Below are positions 51,238 to 60,818 of a stretch of DNA of 64,000 bases, piece by piece (position 1 is the first letter of the stretch; every line of letters starts with the position of its first letter). The notes under the pieces are model-generated. The model made no database searches and had not been told where the DNA came from. It saw only the letters and a list, made by a program, of their open reading frames with translations. Made by a program: the position numbers and the translations under genes. The stretch is from Methylobacterium sp. E-065 (GTDB taxonomy: Bacteria > Pseudomonadota > Alphaproteobacteria > Rhizobiales > Beijerinckiaceae), in the NCBI RefSeq assembly GCF_022829605.1, contig NZ_JAKSYD010000114.1:332367-396366 (forward strand), written 5' to 3'.

Positions 51238-54234
51238 ATGAGCCAGGGGGAGCTCGAACGCCTGCGTGCCCTCCACCGCTACAGGTTGCTGGACACGCCG
51301 CGAGAGCAGGGCTTCGACGAGATCGCCGAGGCGGCGGCCGAGCTCTGCGAAACGCCCATCGCGGTCGTGAACCTCGTCGGGGACGGGCGGCAGTTCTTCA
51401 AGGCCGAGGTCGGCCTGGGCGTGCGCGAGATGCCGCTGGAGAGCTCCTTTTGCCGGCAGGCACTCCTGCAGAGCGATTTCCTCTGCGTCCCTGACGCAAG
51501 CCGCGACCCGCGCTTCGAGGGCAACCCGCTCGTCGCCGGGGACCCCGGGCTGCGCTTCTATGCAGGCGCCCTGCTGAAGACATCCGACGGACATCCCATT
51601 GGCACGGTCTGCGTGCTCGACACCAAGCCTCACGAACTCTCCGAGCGGCAGCGCAAGGGGCTGCTCCGCCTCGCCCGCCAGGCCATGGACCAGATGGAGT
51701 TGCGCCGGTCCCTGCGGGAGCAGGCCGCGCAGCGCCTGCTGCACGAGCGCATCCTCGACAGCGCCACCGACTACGCCATCGTCGCGACCGACGCCGAGGG
51801 GAACGTCACCCGTTGGAATGCCGGTGCCGAGCGCATCCTTGGCTGGAGCGAGGCCGAGATGCTGGGCCGACCGGTCGCGGTGTTCTTCACGCCGGAGGAC
51901 CGTGACATCGACCGGCCAAGGATCGAGATGGCGATTGCCCTCAGGGACGGCAGCGCCCCCGACGAGCGCCGGCACATCCGAAAGGATGGCAGCCGCTTCT
52001 GGGCCAGCGGCAGGATGATGCCACTGACGTCCGACCAGGGGGCGGTCGTCGGCTTCGTCAAGATCCTGCGCGACCAGACCGGGCAGCGGGACGCGGTCGC
52101 CGCCCTGGAGGCGAGCGAACTGCGCTATCGCTCCCTCGTCGAGGTGAGCCCGCAGGTGGTTTGGTTCGGGGACGCCGACGGCAACGTTACCTACTGCAAC
52201 GCCTACTGGTACGATTACACCGGCTTGCCCGCCGGCGAGGTCGGCGAGGCCAGTTGGATGGCGGTCATCCATCCCGATCACCGCGAGGCGACGCGGCATG
52301 CATGGCTCGCGGCCGCGAGCTCGGAAGGGTCCTACGAGGTCGAGTTCCCACTGCGCCGGGCCGACGGCGAGTACCGCTGGTTCCTGTCCCGGGCCCGGCC
52401 CGTGCGGGACGCGGACGGGACGCTGCGCAGCTGGATCGGCACCTCGCTCGACATCCACGAGCGCAAGGTGGCCGAGGAGCGCTTCCAGGCCCTGACCGAG
52501 CTCTCGCCGGCCATGGTCTGGTTCGGCAACCCCGACGGCAGCCTGAGCTACCTCAACGACCGCTGGTACGCCTACACCGGCCAGACCCCGGAGCAGGCGC
52601 TGCCGCTGGGCTGGGGCGATGTCATCCATCCCGACGACCTGCCTGGGCTCCTTCAGGTCTGGGAGACGGCTCGCGCGCGGGAGGCGGTCTACGACACGGA
52701 AGCCCGACTGCGGGGTGCGGACGGCGCCTATCGCTGGTTCCTGATCCGGGCCGAGCCCCGGCGAGACGGCGCGGGGACGGTCGTTGGCTGGCTCGGCAGC
52801 AACAGCGACATCCATGACCGCCGGCAGGCGGAGGAAGGCCTGCGCCGGGCACGCGAGCAGTTGCGCCTCGCCGTCGAGGCCACCGGCACGGGCATCTTCG
52901 ACTACGACCTCGTCTCGGACGTCCTAGAATGGGATGCCCGGACGCGGACCCTGTTCGGCCTCCCGCCGGACGCCCCGGTCAGCTACGACGTGTTCCTGGC
53001 AGGGCTTCACCCGGAGGATCGCGCCTGGGTGGACGAGGCGGTGCGCGTCGCGCTCGACCCGACCGGAAGCGGCGCCTACGACATCGCCTACCGCACCATA
53101 GGCCTCGGCGACGGCGTCGAGCGTTGGGTGGCCGCCATGGGACAGGCCATCGTCGAGGGGGGACGGACCGTCCGCTTCATCGGCACGACCCGCGACGTCA
53201 CCGAGAGCCGGCGGGCCGAGGCGGCATTGCGCGAGGCCGAGGAGCGCTACCGGTTGGCCGCCCGCGCGACCAACGACGCGATCTGGGACTGGGACTTCGC
53301 CACAAACCACGTGCTTTGGAACGATGCGCTCCACCACGCCCATGGCCATTCCCCCGACGCCGTCGAGCCGACCGGCGACTGGTGGATCGCCCACATCCAT
53401 CCCGAGGACCGGACCCGCATCGACGCCTCGATCCACGCGGTCATCGACGGCACCGGTACCGCGTGGAGCGACGAGTACCGGTTCCTGCGTGCGGACGGGA
53501 CCTACGCCGACATCCTCGACCGGGGCTACGTCATCCGCGACGGGAACGGCCATGCCTCGCGCATGATCGGCGCCATGTTCGACATATCCGAGCGCAAGCG
53601 GGCGGAGGAGCACCAGCGCCTGCTCACGGGCGAGCTCCAGCACCGGGTCAAGAACACCCTCGCCCTCGTCCAGGCCATCGCCAGCCAGACGCTGCGCGGC
53701 GCGTCGAGCGTGGACGAGATGCGGGAATCGTTCTCCTCGCGCCTGGTCTCGCTGGGACGGGCGCACGACATCCTGACCGCCTCCAGTTGGACGGAGGCGC
53801 CGATAGCCGACGTGGTCGACGGGGCCCTGGCGGTGCATCGCGCCGGGACCGGCAGTCGCATCCGCGCGAGCGGGCCGGATGTGAACCTTGCCGCCAAGCC
53901 AGCCCTCGCACTGGCGCTGGCGCTGCACGAGCTCGCCACCAACGCGGCCAAGTACGGGGCGCTGTCGAACGAGGTCGGCACGGTCGACCTGCGCTGGCAC
54001 GTGGTGCACGAGGGCGACGCGCCGCGCTTCCGCATGAACTGGTCCGAGCAGGGCGGCCCGCCGATCCTGGCGCAGCCCTCGCGAAGGGGCTTCGGGTCCC
54101 GTCTCATCGAGCGCAGCTTCGCGGCGGAGGTCGGCGGCGAGGTCCGGCTCACGTATGCCCCGACCGGCCTCGTGTGCAGCCTTGAGGCGTCGCTCGCGTC
54201 CATGCAGGAGGCGGGCGACGCGGCGGCGGCCTGA
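51238..54234 (+). CDS. GAF-PAS(x5) HWE sensor histidine kinase
   Basis: A 998-residue cytoplasmic multi-sensor kinase. Domains in order: GAF (about 10-165), then five PAS domains, the second to fifth with PAC motifs (YRWFLSRARPVRDADGTL, YRWFLIRAEPRRDGAGTVV and similar), then HWE kinase with the His in GELQHRVKNTLALVQAIASQ, N-box HELATNAAKYGAL and glycine boxes. There is no membrane segment. Starts at 51223 or 51190 are also in frame. The two tandem PAS domains at about 310-560 are closely alike, suggesting duplication. Confidence 0.87.
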   Translation: MSQGELERLRALHRYRLLDTPREQGFDEIAEAAAELCETPIAVVNLVGDGRQFFKAEVGLGVREMPLESSFCRQALLQSDFLCVPDASRDPRFEGNPLVAGDPGLRFYAGALLKTSDGHPIGTVCVLDTKPHELSERQRKGLLRLARQAMDQMELRRSLREQAAQRLLHERILDSATDYAIVATDAEGNVTRWNAGAERILGWSEAEMLGRPVAVFFTPEDRDIDRPRIEMAIALRDGSAPDERRHIRKDGSRFWASGRMMPLTSDQGAVVGFVKILRDQTGQRDAVAALEASELRYRSLVEVSPQVVWFGDADGNVTYCNAYWYDYTGLPAGEVGEASWMAVIHPDHREATRHAWLAAASSEGSYEVEFPLRRADGEYRWFLSRARPVRDADGTLRSWIGTSLDIHERKVAEERFQALTELSPAMVWFGNPDGSLSYLNDRWYAYTGQTPEQALPLGWGDVIHPDDLPGLLQVWETARAREAVYDTEARLRGADGAYRWFLIRAEPRRDGAGTVVGWLGSNSDIHDRRQAEEGLRRAREQLRLAVEATGTGIFDYDLVSDVLEWDARTRTLFGLPPDAPVSYDVFLAGLHPEDRAWVDEAVRVALDPTGSGAYDIAYRTIGLGDGVERWVAAMGQAIVEGGRTVRFIGTTRDVTESRRAEAALREAEERYRLAARATNDAIWDWDFATNHVLWNDALHHAHGHSPDAVEPTGDWWIAHIHPEDRTRIDASIHAVIDGTGTAWSDEYRFLRADGTYADILDRGYVIRDGNGHASRMIGAMFDISERKRAEEHQRLLTGELQHRVKNTLALVQAIASQTLRGASSVDEMRESFSSRLVSLGRAHDILTASSWTEAPIADVVDGALAVHRAGTGSRIRASGPDVNLAAKPALALALALHELATNAAKYGALSNEVGTVDLRWHVVHEGDAPRFRMNWSEQGGPPILAQPSRRGFGSRLIERSFAAEVGGEVRLTYAPTGLVCSLEASLASMQEAGDAAAA

Positions 54235-54323
54235 GCGCTTGCCCGCCGATCCGCTTCCCCCGTCCGCGAGGGTCGACAGTCCTGTTTCCGGGGTCATGGG
54301 GCGAGCCGGACCGCCCCGGGGCA

Positions 54324-56360
54324 TCAGCTGTCGAGGACGGTGCGGACCATCTCGGCGAGCTGGTCCATCCCGAAGGGCTTGGGCAACAGGTGCGTACCGG
54401 CGTCGAGGACGCCGTTATGGACAACGGCGTTGCGGGTGTAGCCGGTGGTGTAGAGCACTCTCATCCCCGGGAGCATCGCCACCATCCGGTCCGCCAGTTC
54501 ACGGCCGGTCAACTCCGGCATGACGATGTCGGTGAACAGCAGCGAGAAGGTGCGCCCGCCCTCGACCAGCCGGAGCGCCTCGGCCCCGCCGCCCGCCTCG
54601 GACACGACGTATCCGAGCTCGCGGAGGGATTCGACCGAGCAGGCCCGCATGCGCTCGTCGTCCTCCACCACCAGGACGGTCTCCGCACCGCTGCCGTTTG
54701 GCGTTCCTGACGGCTCGGCTTCGTCCGGCGCGCCCTCGGGTCCGTGGAAGCGGGGCAGGTAGACCTTCAGGGTCGTGCCGCGCCCGGGTTCGGAATAGAT
54801 CTTCACGTGCCCGTTCGACTGGCGCACGAAACCGAAGACCTGGCTCAGTCCAAGCCCCGTCCCCTTGCCCACGCCCTTGGTGGTGAAGAACGGGTCGAAC
54901 GCCCTGGCGACGACCTCCGGTGACATCCCGGTGCCGGTATCCGACACGGCGACAAGCACGTACTGACCGGGCTCGACCGCGTTCTCGCGTCCGTAGGCCC
55001 CGTCGATGTGGGCGTTGGCGGTCTCGACCGTGAGCCGGCCGCCGTCCGGCATCGCGTCCCGGGCGTTGACGCACAGGTTGAGGATCGCGTTCTCCAACTG
55101 GCTGGGGTCGGCGTGCGCCTTCCAAAGCCCGGCCGAGAGCACCGTCTCCATCCGGACCGTCTCGCCCAGGGTGCGAGCCAGCAGGTCCGACATGTCGGTC
55201 ACCATGCGGTTGGCGTCGACCGGCACCGGATCGAGGGGCTGCAGGCGGGAGAAGGCGAGCAGGCGATGGGTCAGGGCGGCCGCCCTGTCGGCCCCGTCGA
55301 GGGCGGCGTCGACGTATCGGGACACGTCGGTCTCGCCCTTGGCGAGCCTGCGCTGCAGGAGGTTCAGGCTGCCGACGATGACCGCGAGCATGTTGTTGAA
55401 GTCATGCGCGATGCCTCCGGTGAGCTGCCCGACCGCCTCCATCTTCTGGGACTGCCGCAACTGTGCCTCGGCCGAACGACGCTCGGTGACGTCGACCGCC
55501 TCGGGCACCATGCCGACCACCGTGCCGTCGGTGCTGCGGACCGGACGCATCGCGAAGTCGAAGGTTCTTGTCCCCCCGGGGAGGTTGAGGTCGAACTCCT
55601 CGCGGACGTCCTGTCCCGCAGCGACCTGGGCTACCCAACCCTGCACGCGCTCGCGCATGCCGGGCGTCCCCAGGAACCACGGCGTGTCGCAGTAGGGCAG
55701 CCCCGAGACATCGGCCTCGGTGCAGCCGATGGCCTTCAGCGAGACCGCGTTGGCATCGATGAGCCGTCCGTCTCGGGTGAGCAACCCCTGGAACTGGTAG
55801 ATGGTCTCGAACACCGTGCGCAGCCGGCTCTCCTGCGCCCGCAGGGTCTCGGTTCGGGTCGCGAGGTCGGCCACCGCACGGCGCAACTCCAGTTGGGCCA
55901 TGACCTGCCGCGCCAGGACCTCGATGGTCGCTGCCTGGTGCGGCTGCAAACCCTCCGGGCGAGCCTCGTAGCCGAGGACGCACAAGGTGCCGATGGACTG
56001 GCCGCCGGACGTGACCAAGGGCGCGCCGGCGTAGAAGCGAAGGGCCGGGTCGCCGCTGACGGAGGGGTTCACGCACGTCCGCCCGTCGAGGCGAAGGTCG
56101 GGGATGACCGTCAGCCCAGGTGAGGCGGCCGCGTGGACGCAGACCGACCGCGCCAAGTCGGTCTCGGTCGGCTCGAAACCGACGCGTGCCTTGAACCACT
56201 GCCGGTCCTCGTCGATCAGCGTGATCAACGCCATCTGCGTCCCGCACACCTCCGAGGCGAGATGGGCGATGTCGTCGAAGGCGGGCTCCGGAGGCGTGTC
56301 GAGGATGTCGAATCCCGCGAGCGCCTTGGCCCGCAAGGCTTTATCCAGTTCCGTCGGCAT
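54324..56360 (-). CDS. hybrid histidine kinase, GAF-PAS-HisKA-HATPase-REC
   Basis: A 678-residue cytoplasmic hybrid kinase. Residues 5-160 form a GAF domain; a PAS domain (about 185-310) follows. The kinase core has GQLTGGIAHDFNNMLAVIVG with the phosphoacceptor His, N-box NAILNLCVNARDAMPDG, DTGTGMS and FFTTKGVGKGTGLGLSQVFG. The C-terminal receiver (about 560-678) has the acidic pocket VVEDDERM, the phosphoacceptor Asp in LLFTDIVMPE and the Lys in LLPKPFG. GTGAGG precedes the ATG. Confidence 0.9.
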   Translation of the reverse strand: MPTELDKALRAKALAGFDILDTPPEPAFDDIAHLASEVCGTQMALITLIDEDRQWFKARVGFEPTETDLARSVCVHAAASPGLTVIPDLRLDGRTCVNPSVSGDPALRFYAGAPLVTSGGQSIGTLCVLGYEARPEGLQPHQAATIEVLARQVMAQLELRRAVADLATRTETLRAQESRLRTVFETIYQFQGLLTRDGRLIDANAVSLKAIGCTEADVSGLPYCDTPWFLGTPGMRERVQGWVAQVAAGQDVREEFDLNLPGGTRTFDFAMRPVRSTDGTVVGMVPEAVDVTERRSAEAQLRQSQKMEAVGQLTGGIAHDFNNMLAVIVGSLNLLQRRLAKGETDVSRYVDAALDGADRAAALTHRLLAFSRLQPLDPVPVDANRMVTDMSDLLARTLGETVRMETVLSAGLWKAHADPSQLENAILNLCVNARDAMPDGGRLTVETANAHIDGAYGRENAVEPGQYVLVAVSDTGTGMSPEVVARAFDPFFTTKGVGKGTGLGLSQVFGFVRQSNGHVKIYSEPGRGTTLKVYLPRFHGPEGAPDEAEPSGTPNGSGAETVLVVEDDERMRACSVESLRELGYVVSEAGGGAEALRLVEGGRTFSLLFTDIVMPELTGRELADRMVAMLPGMRVLYTTGYTRNAVVHNGVLDAGTHLLPKPFGMDQLAEMVRTVLDS

Positions 56361-56538
56361 GACCTCACCCTGTTGGGTCGGCGTCGGGCGGTCAAGCTGC
56401 ACGCGGCGCCAAGCTTAAGGTCGTCCCTGGACGACATGTTCGACGCATCGCCTCGACGTGATGTCGCGGCCGCAGCTGCAAGCCCCGGCACCGACGCCTT
56501 CGCGGCTTGAGCAGGGGCGGTTGGGGAGGCGGCCCGCG

Positions 56539-58920
56539 CTAGCCGGCGGTCGGTCGACCGCGCCGTCGCATCGCGACCGCACCCAGGATGCGTGAGAGCT
56601 CCTCGACCGAGTAGGGTTTCCGGAGGAGCTCGAACCCTGCGGTCCCCTTCTCGGCCAGGACGTGGCTGTAGCCGCTGGTCAGGATCACCGGCAGGTCGGG
56701 GTGGCGTCGCCGGATGTCCTTGCCGAGCTCGATCCCGTTCATGCCCGGCATCATCACGTCGGTGAACACCACGTCGAACCGCGCCTGGTCCCGCTCCATC
56801 TCGGCGAGCGCCCCGTCGGCGTCGGTCGCCCACACGGTGCGGTAGCCGAGCTCGCCCAGCGTCTGGGTGGCGAAGGCCCCGACGTCGAGGTTGTCCTCGA
56901 CCACCAGCACGCAGGTCCCGTGCCCGTCGACGAGGGGCGTCGCTTCGACGACCGCCCCCTCGGACGTCACGCTTCCAGACGCCCGGGGCAGGTAGAGGGT
57001 GAAGGTCGTCCCGCGTCCGAGCTCGCTCTCCACGAGCACCTCGCCGCCGGATTGCTTGGCGAAGCCGAAGACCTGGCTTAGGCCGAGCCCGGTGCCCTGT
57101 CCGACCGCCTTCGTCGTGAAGAAGGGCTCGAAGATCCGGCCGATGTCGCCGGGGGCGATGCCCGACCCGGTGTCGGACACCGACACGGCGACGAAGTCCC
57201 CCGTCTCCGACGCATGGGAGCGGATCGCCGGCATACCCGATTCCTCACGGGCCGTGATGGTCAGTCGGCCTTCCCCGTCCATGGCGTCGCGCGCGTTGAC
57301 CACCATGTTCACCAACGCCGTGTCGAACTGGCTCGGATCGGCGTCCACGAGGCAGACGCCCTCTGGGGCGACGACCTCGACCACGATGCGCGATCCGGTC
57401 AGCGTGCCCACCATGTCGCCGATGGCCGCCAGGCTCCGGCCGGCGTCGAACACCTCGGGCTTGAGCGACTGCCGCCGCGAGAAGGCGAGCAACTGCCCCG
57501 TTAGCTTGGCGGCCCGGTCCGTCGTGTCAGAGATTGCCCCGACGTAGCGGAGCCGGCGTTCCTCCGACAGGTCCGGACGCTTGAGCAGGTCGCTCGACGA
57601 CTTGATCACGGTCAGCAGGTTGTTGAAGTCATGTGCCACGCCCCCGGTGAGCTGGCCGATGGCCTCCATCTTCTGCGACTGGCGCAGGGCCTCCTCCGCA
57701 CCGGCGAGCAGGGCGGCCTGCTCCTTCTCGGCCGTGACGTCCCGGACGACGCTGTAGATCAGGCCGTCGCGGGCCACGGCGTTCCACGACAGCCAGCGGT
57801 AGTCGTCATCCTTGCGCCGGTACCGGTTCTCGAAGCCGGTGACGGCCTCGCCCCGCATCAGGCCGCCCATCGCGAGGTTGGTGCCCTCCCGGTCGTCGGG
57901 ATGAACGAACTCGATGAAAGCGACCGCCGTCAGTTCCTCGTCGGACCAGCCGAGCGTCTCCGTCCAGGCCGGGTTGAGGTTGACGAAGCGTCCGTCGAGG
58001 CCGGCGACGCAGAGCATGTCGCGCGAGAACCGCCAGACCTGGTCGAGGTCGCGGGTCCGGGCCTCGACGCTCCGTTCCAGGCTGCGGTTGGCGTCCAACA
58101 GCAGCCGCTCGACCTGCTTGCGGTCGGTGACGTCGAGGACGAACACGTAGAAGCCGTCGGCCGTTCCGTCCGCCGCCCGCCTGGGGATGTAGCGGATGTC
58201 GGCGACCCGGTGCCGGCCGTCCGGGAACGTCCAATCCAGCTCGATCCGCGTTGGCTCGCCCGCCAGCACCGCCTCGAAGGCCGGACGCCGAGCCTCGAAG
58301 GCGGCGGCGTCGATGACGTCGCGCACGTTGCGCCCGATAACGCCCTCCGGGGCGACGGAGAACCACTCCTCGAAGGCGCGGTTCGCGAACCGGTAGACGA
58401 GGTCGCGGTCGATCCGGGCGACGAGCACGGGCAGTGCGTCCGTGACGAGGCGGAGCTCTTCCTCGCTCGCCCGCAGGTTCCGCTCACCGAGCATACGCTG
58501 CGTGCTCTCGTTGGTGACGCAGAACATGCCGCGGACCGCGCCGGTCTCGTCGCATAGCGGCGCGTACGAGAACGACCACCACGTCGACTCCTCCACTCCA
58601 AAGCGCGTCATCGTCAGGGGCATGTCGGCGAACCGGCTGGCCTCGCCGGCCAGCGCCTTCTCGACGAGCGGACGGATGTCCTCCCAGACGTCTGGCCAGA
58701 TCTCCGGCATGGCCATGCCGAGCGCCCACGGGTGGCGCAGGCCGAGCATCGGCCGGTAGCCGTCGTTGTACAGGAACGTGAGTTCGGGTCCCCAGACGAG
58801 GAACATGTTCTCGGGGGAGTTCAGGATCAGGTTCACCCCGACCTTCAGCGCGGTCGGCCAGCCGGCCGACGGCCCGAGCGGTGTCAGTCCCCAAACGTGG
58901 GCGCGCATCAGGGCGGCCAT
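56539..58920 (-). CDS. hybrid histidine kinase, PAS(x3)-HisKA-HATPase-REC
   Basis: A 793-residue hybrid kinase. The N-terminal PAS is of the LRAHVWGLTPLGPSAGWP type (WGPELTFLYNDGYRPMLG). Two more PAS domains follow, then HisKA with GQLTGGVAHDFNNLLTVIKS, HATPase (NMVVNARDAMDGEG, DTGSGIAPG, FFTTKAVGQGTGLGLSQ) and a receiver with Asp in VVFTDVMMPGMNG and Lys in LLRKPYS. The ATG at 58920 has GGAAAGGGCGAG before it. An in-frame TTG at 58986 would add 22 residues that match the usual N-terminus of such PAS proteins. It is divergent from the LOV gene. Confidence 0.88.
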   Translation of the reverse strand: MAALMRAHVWGLTPLGPSAGWPTALKVGVNLILNSPENMFLVWGPELTFLYNDGYRPMLGLRHPWALGMAMPEIWPDVWEDIRPLVEKALAGEASRFADMPLTMTRFGVEESTWWSFSYAPLCDETGAVRGMFCVTNESTQRMLGERNLRASEEELRLVTDALPVLVARIDRDLVYRFANRAFEEWFSVAPEGVIGRNVRDVIDAAAFEARRPAFEAVLAGEPTRIELDWTFPDGRHRVADIRYIPRRAADGTADGFYVFVLDVTDRKQVERLLLDANRSLERSVEARTRDLDQVWRFSRDMLCVAGLDGRFVNLNPAWTETLGWSDEELTAVAFIEFVHPDDREGTNLAMGGLMRGEAVTGFENRYRRKDDDYRWLSWNAVARDGLIYSVVRDVTAEKEQAALLAGAEEALRQSQKMEAIGQLTGGVAHDFNNLLTVIKSSSDLLKRPDLSEERRLRYVGAISDTTDRAAKLTGQLLAFSRRQSLKPEVFDAGRSLAAIGDMVGTLTGSRIVVEVVAPEGVCLVDADPSQFDTALVNMVVNARDAMDGEGRLTITAREESGMPAIRSHASETGDFVAVSVSDTGSGIAPGDIGRIFEPFFTTKAVGQGTGLGLSQVFGFAKQSGGEVLVESELGRGTTFTLYLPRASGSVTSEGAVVEATPLVDGHGTCVLVVEDNLDVGAFATQTLGELGYRTVWATDADGALAEMERDQARFDVVFTDVMMPGMNGIELGKDIRRRHPDLPVILTSGYSHVLAEKGTAGFELLRKPYSVEELSRILGAVAMRRRGRPTAG

Positions 58921-59241
58921 CTCGCCCTTTCCGGGAGGGAACGCGTTCGCGCCCGGCGCCTCAAGTCCGTGACGGGCCGTTTTCAATATGCGTTCCGGGG
59001 TCTGGCGGCGGGGGCGGTAGGATACAACGTGAACAGCCCCATGTGGACCTGGGCCGATGCGTCGCACCCGGCCTCCGGTGCCGTACGGAGCCCAGGGACA
59101 ATTCGACCCTCGGGGGGCGCCGGCTTTGCCGTTCACGGTCGGTTCGGATAGGTTGCACGCTCGTGGCAAGGTGGGCTGCAGGCCTTCGATCCTCGCTTCC
59201 CCAAGCATCGCTACGGCGCGATCCGGAAAAACCCTGAGAGC
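58921..59241. other. divergent region upstream of the LOV operon
   Basis: About 320 bp between divergent sensor genes; it must hold the promoter of the light-sensing operon and of the hybrid kinase. No clear promoter motif or operator repeat seen. The left part may encode the extended N-terminus of the hybrid kinase. Confidence 0.4.
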
Positions 59242-60360
59242 ATGGAAGCAGACGAAGCCTGGCGCCTGACCGACCGCTTGCAGGCCGAGCATGGCAAGGG
59301 CGACCCGTTCGCCGCCGCCATTCGCGCGACCCGCATGGCGATGGTCATCACCGACCCCCGCCTTCCGGACAATCCCATCGTCTTCGTCAACGACGCGTTC
59401 CTGCGCATGACGGGGTACGACCGCGCCGAGGTCATGGGGGTCAACTGCCGGTTCCTGCAGGGACCCGGGACCGACGGCGGCGATGTCCTGCGCATCCGCG
59501 AGGCCGTCGAGGGACAGCGCGACATCGCCGTGGACCTGCTGAACTATCGCAAGGACGGCACGACCTTCTGGAACGCGCTCTACATGAGCCCGGTCGTCAA
59601 CGAGGCCGGCGATCTCCTGTACTTCTTCGCCTCGCAGCTCGACGTCACCGACCGCATCGACGCGGACCTTCGCATCCGCACCGAGAAGGCCGAGGTCGAG
59701 CGCCAGGTCGCGGAGCGGACGCGGGAGCTCACGCAGGCTCTCGAATCCCGGACCATCCTCGGCCACGAGGTCGACCACCGGGTCAAGAACAACCTCCAGG
59801 TCATCGCCTCGCTCCTCGGCATGGAGGCGCGGGCCATGGAGGACCCGAGGGCGAGGCTGGCGCTGCGGACCATGCAGGAGCGGGTCGAGGCGCTCGGCAC
59901 CGTGCACAAGCAACTCTACCAGGAGGCCGACGCCACCCGCTTCGACGTGGCGGAATGCGCCAGGGCCATCGCTACGGACCTGGTGCAGGCGAGCGGGCGC
60001 GCCGACATCCACCTGAGCCTCGACGCCGAGGCGGCGCTGTTCCCCGCCGCGAAGGCCCAACCGGTGGCGCTGATGCTGAACGAGGTCATCCGGGAGGTGC
60101 TCCGGCCCGCCATCGCCGCGGAGGGCGAGGGCAGCCTCGGCGTGGTCACCCGCCCCGATGGCCGGGACGTGCGGGTCGAGGTGATCTACGACGGCACGGG
60201 AAGGGCCGAGGCGCCTTCGGGGTCCGGGCTGGTCGGCCGCCTGATCAAGAGCCTGTCGCGGCAGCTCGACGCCGATGTCGAGTGGCTGCCGATGGGGCGC
60301 GGCACCCGCGTTTCCATCCGGTTGCCGCATGGACCGGTCGCGGAGGCGACCTCGGCATGA
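59242..60360 (+). CDS. LOV blue-light sensor with HisKA_2 and degenerate ATPase domain
   Basis: A 372-residue soluble protein. The LOV domain (about 25-140) is canonical: FLRMTGYDRAEVMGVNCRFLQG with the flavin-adduct Cys69, then LNYRKDGTTFWNALYMSPV. A coiled helix leads to HisKA_2 with the phosphoacceptor H179 in HEVDHRVKNNLQVIASLL. The ATPase domain lacks key residues: the N-box Asn is Glu285 (LNEVIREVLRPA), and the G1 Asp of D-x-G-x-G is Tyr316 (VIYDGTG). So ATP binding and autophosphorylation are doubtful. The stop overlaps the response regulator start (ATGA). Confidence 0.88.
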   Translation: MEADEAWRLTDRLQAEHGKGDPFAAAIRATRMAMVITDPRLPDNPIVFVNDAFLRMTGYDRAEVMGVNCRFLQGPGTDGGDVLRIREAVEGQRDIAVDLLNYRKDGTTFWNALYMSPVVNEAGDLLYFFASQLDVTDRIDADLRIRTEKAEVERQVAERTRELTQALESRTILGHEVDHRVKNNLQVIASLLGMEARAMEDPRARLALRTMQERVEALGTVHKQLYQEADATRFDVAECARAIATDLVQASGRADIHLSLDAEAALFPAAKAQPVALMLNEVIREVLRPAIAAEGEGSLGVVTRPDGRDVRVEVIYDGTGRAEAPSGSGLVGRLIKSLSRQLDADVEWLPMGRGTRVSIRLPHGPVAEATSA

Positions 60361-60818
60361 CCCCACCCCTTCGCGTCATCGTCGTCGAGGACGAGACCCT
60401 CATCCTGATGCAGATCGAGATGCTCCTGGAGGAAGCCGGGCATGAGGTGGTCGGCACGGCCGTGACCCGGGACGAGGCCGTCGCCCTCGCCGTCGAGACC
60501 CGGCCCGACATCGCCTTCGTCGACCTGCGCCTGAAGGACGGTTCCTCCGGACTGGAAGCCGCCCGGGGCATGCGCGGCGTCGCCGGCCTGACGGTGGTGT
60601 TCATGACGGCGAACGCGCGCGAGCTGCCGGACGACCTCGACGGCGCGGCCGCGGTCATTCCCAAGCCGTTCTCCGAGAGCGTGTTCGGGGCGGCGTTGCC
60701 GTTCCTTGAGGAATGCCTGAGGCGGCCACCGCCGGGATCACCCCCGCCGCAAGGCGTGCGGCTGGCTCCGTGGTACGTCGAGCGTCACGGCCTCGTCATC
60801 CCGGCAGGCGCCGCATGA
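60357..60818 (+). CDS. single-domain response regulator
   Basis: A 153-residue receiver protein with the acidic pair E11/D12, phosphoacceptor D56 (IAFVDLRLKDG), Thr84 (VVFMTAN) and Lys103 (VIPKPFSES). The K-P-F-S-E ending is like that of the FAT GUY/Sma-type receivers paired with HWE/HisKA_2 kinases. No output domain is present, only a Pro-rich tail, so it may pass phosphate on to a further partner. It overlaps the LOV gene and the phytochrome gene by 4 bp each. Confidence 0.88.
   Translation: MTPPLRVIVVEDETLILMQIEMLLEEAGHEVVGTAVTRDEAVALAVETRPDIAFVDLRLKDGSSGLEAARGMRGVAGLTVVFMTANARELPDDLDGAAAVIPKPFSESVFGAALPFLEECLRRPPPGSPPPQGVRLAPWYVERHGLVIPAGAA

Noticed and set aside
58986..60366. Upstream part of the long minus-strand frame (to 60366) that contains the hybrid kinase
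   Set aside because: That part lies opposite the LOV gene and has shadow composition; the kinase starts at 58920 or at a TTG at 58986.
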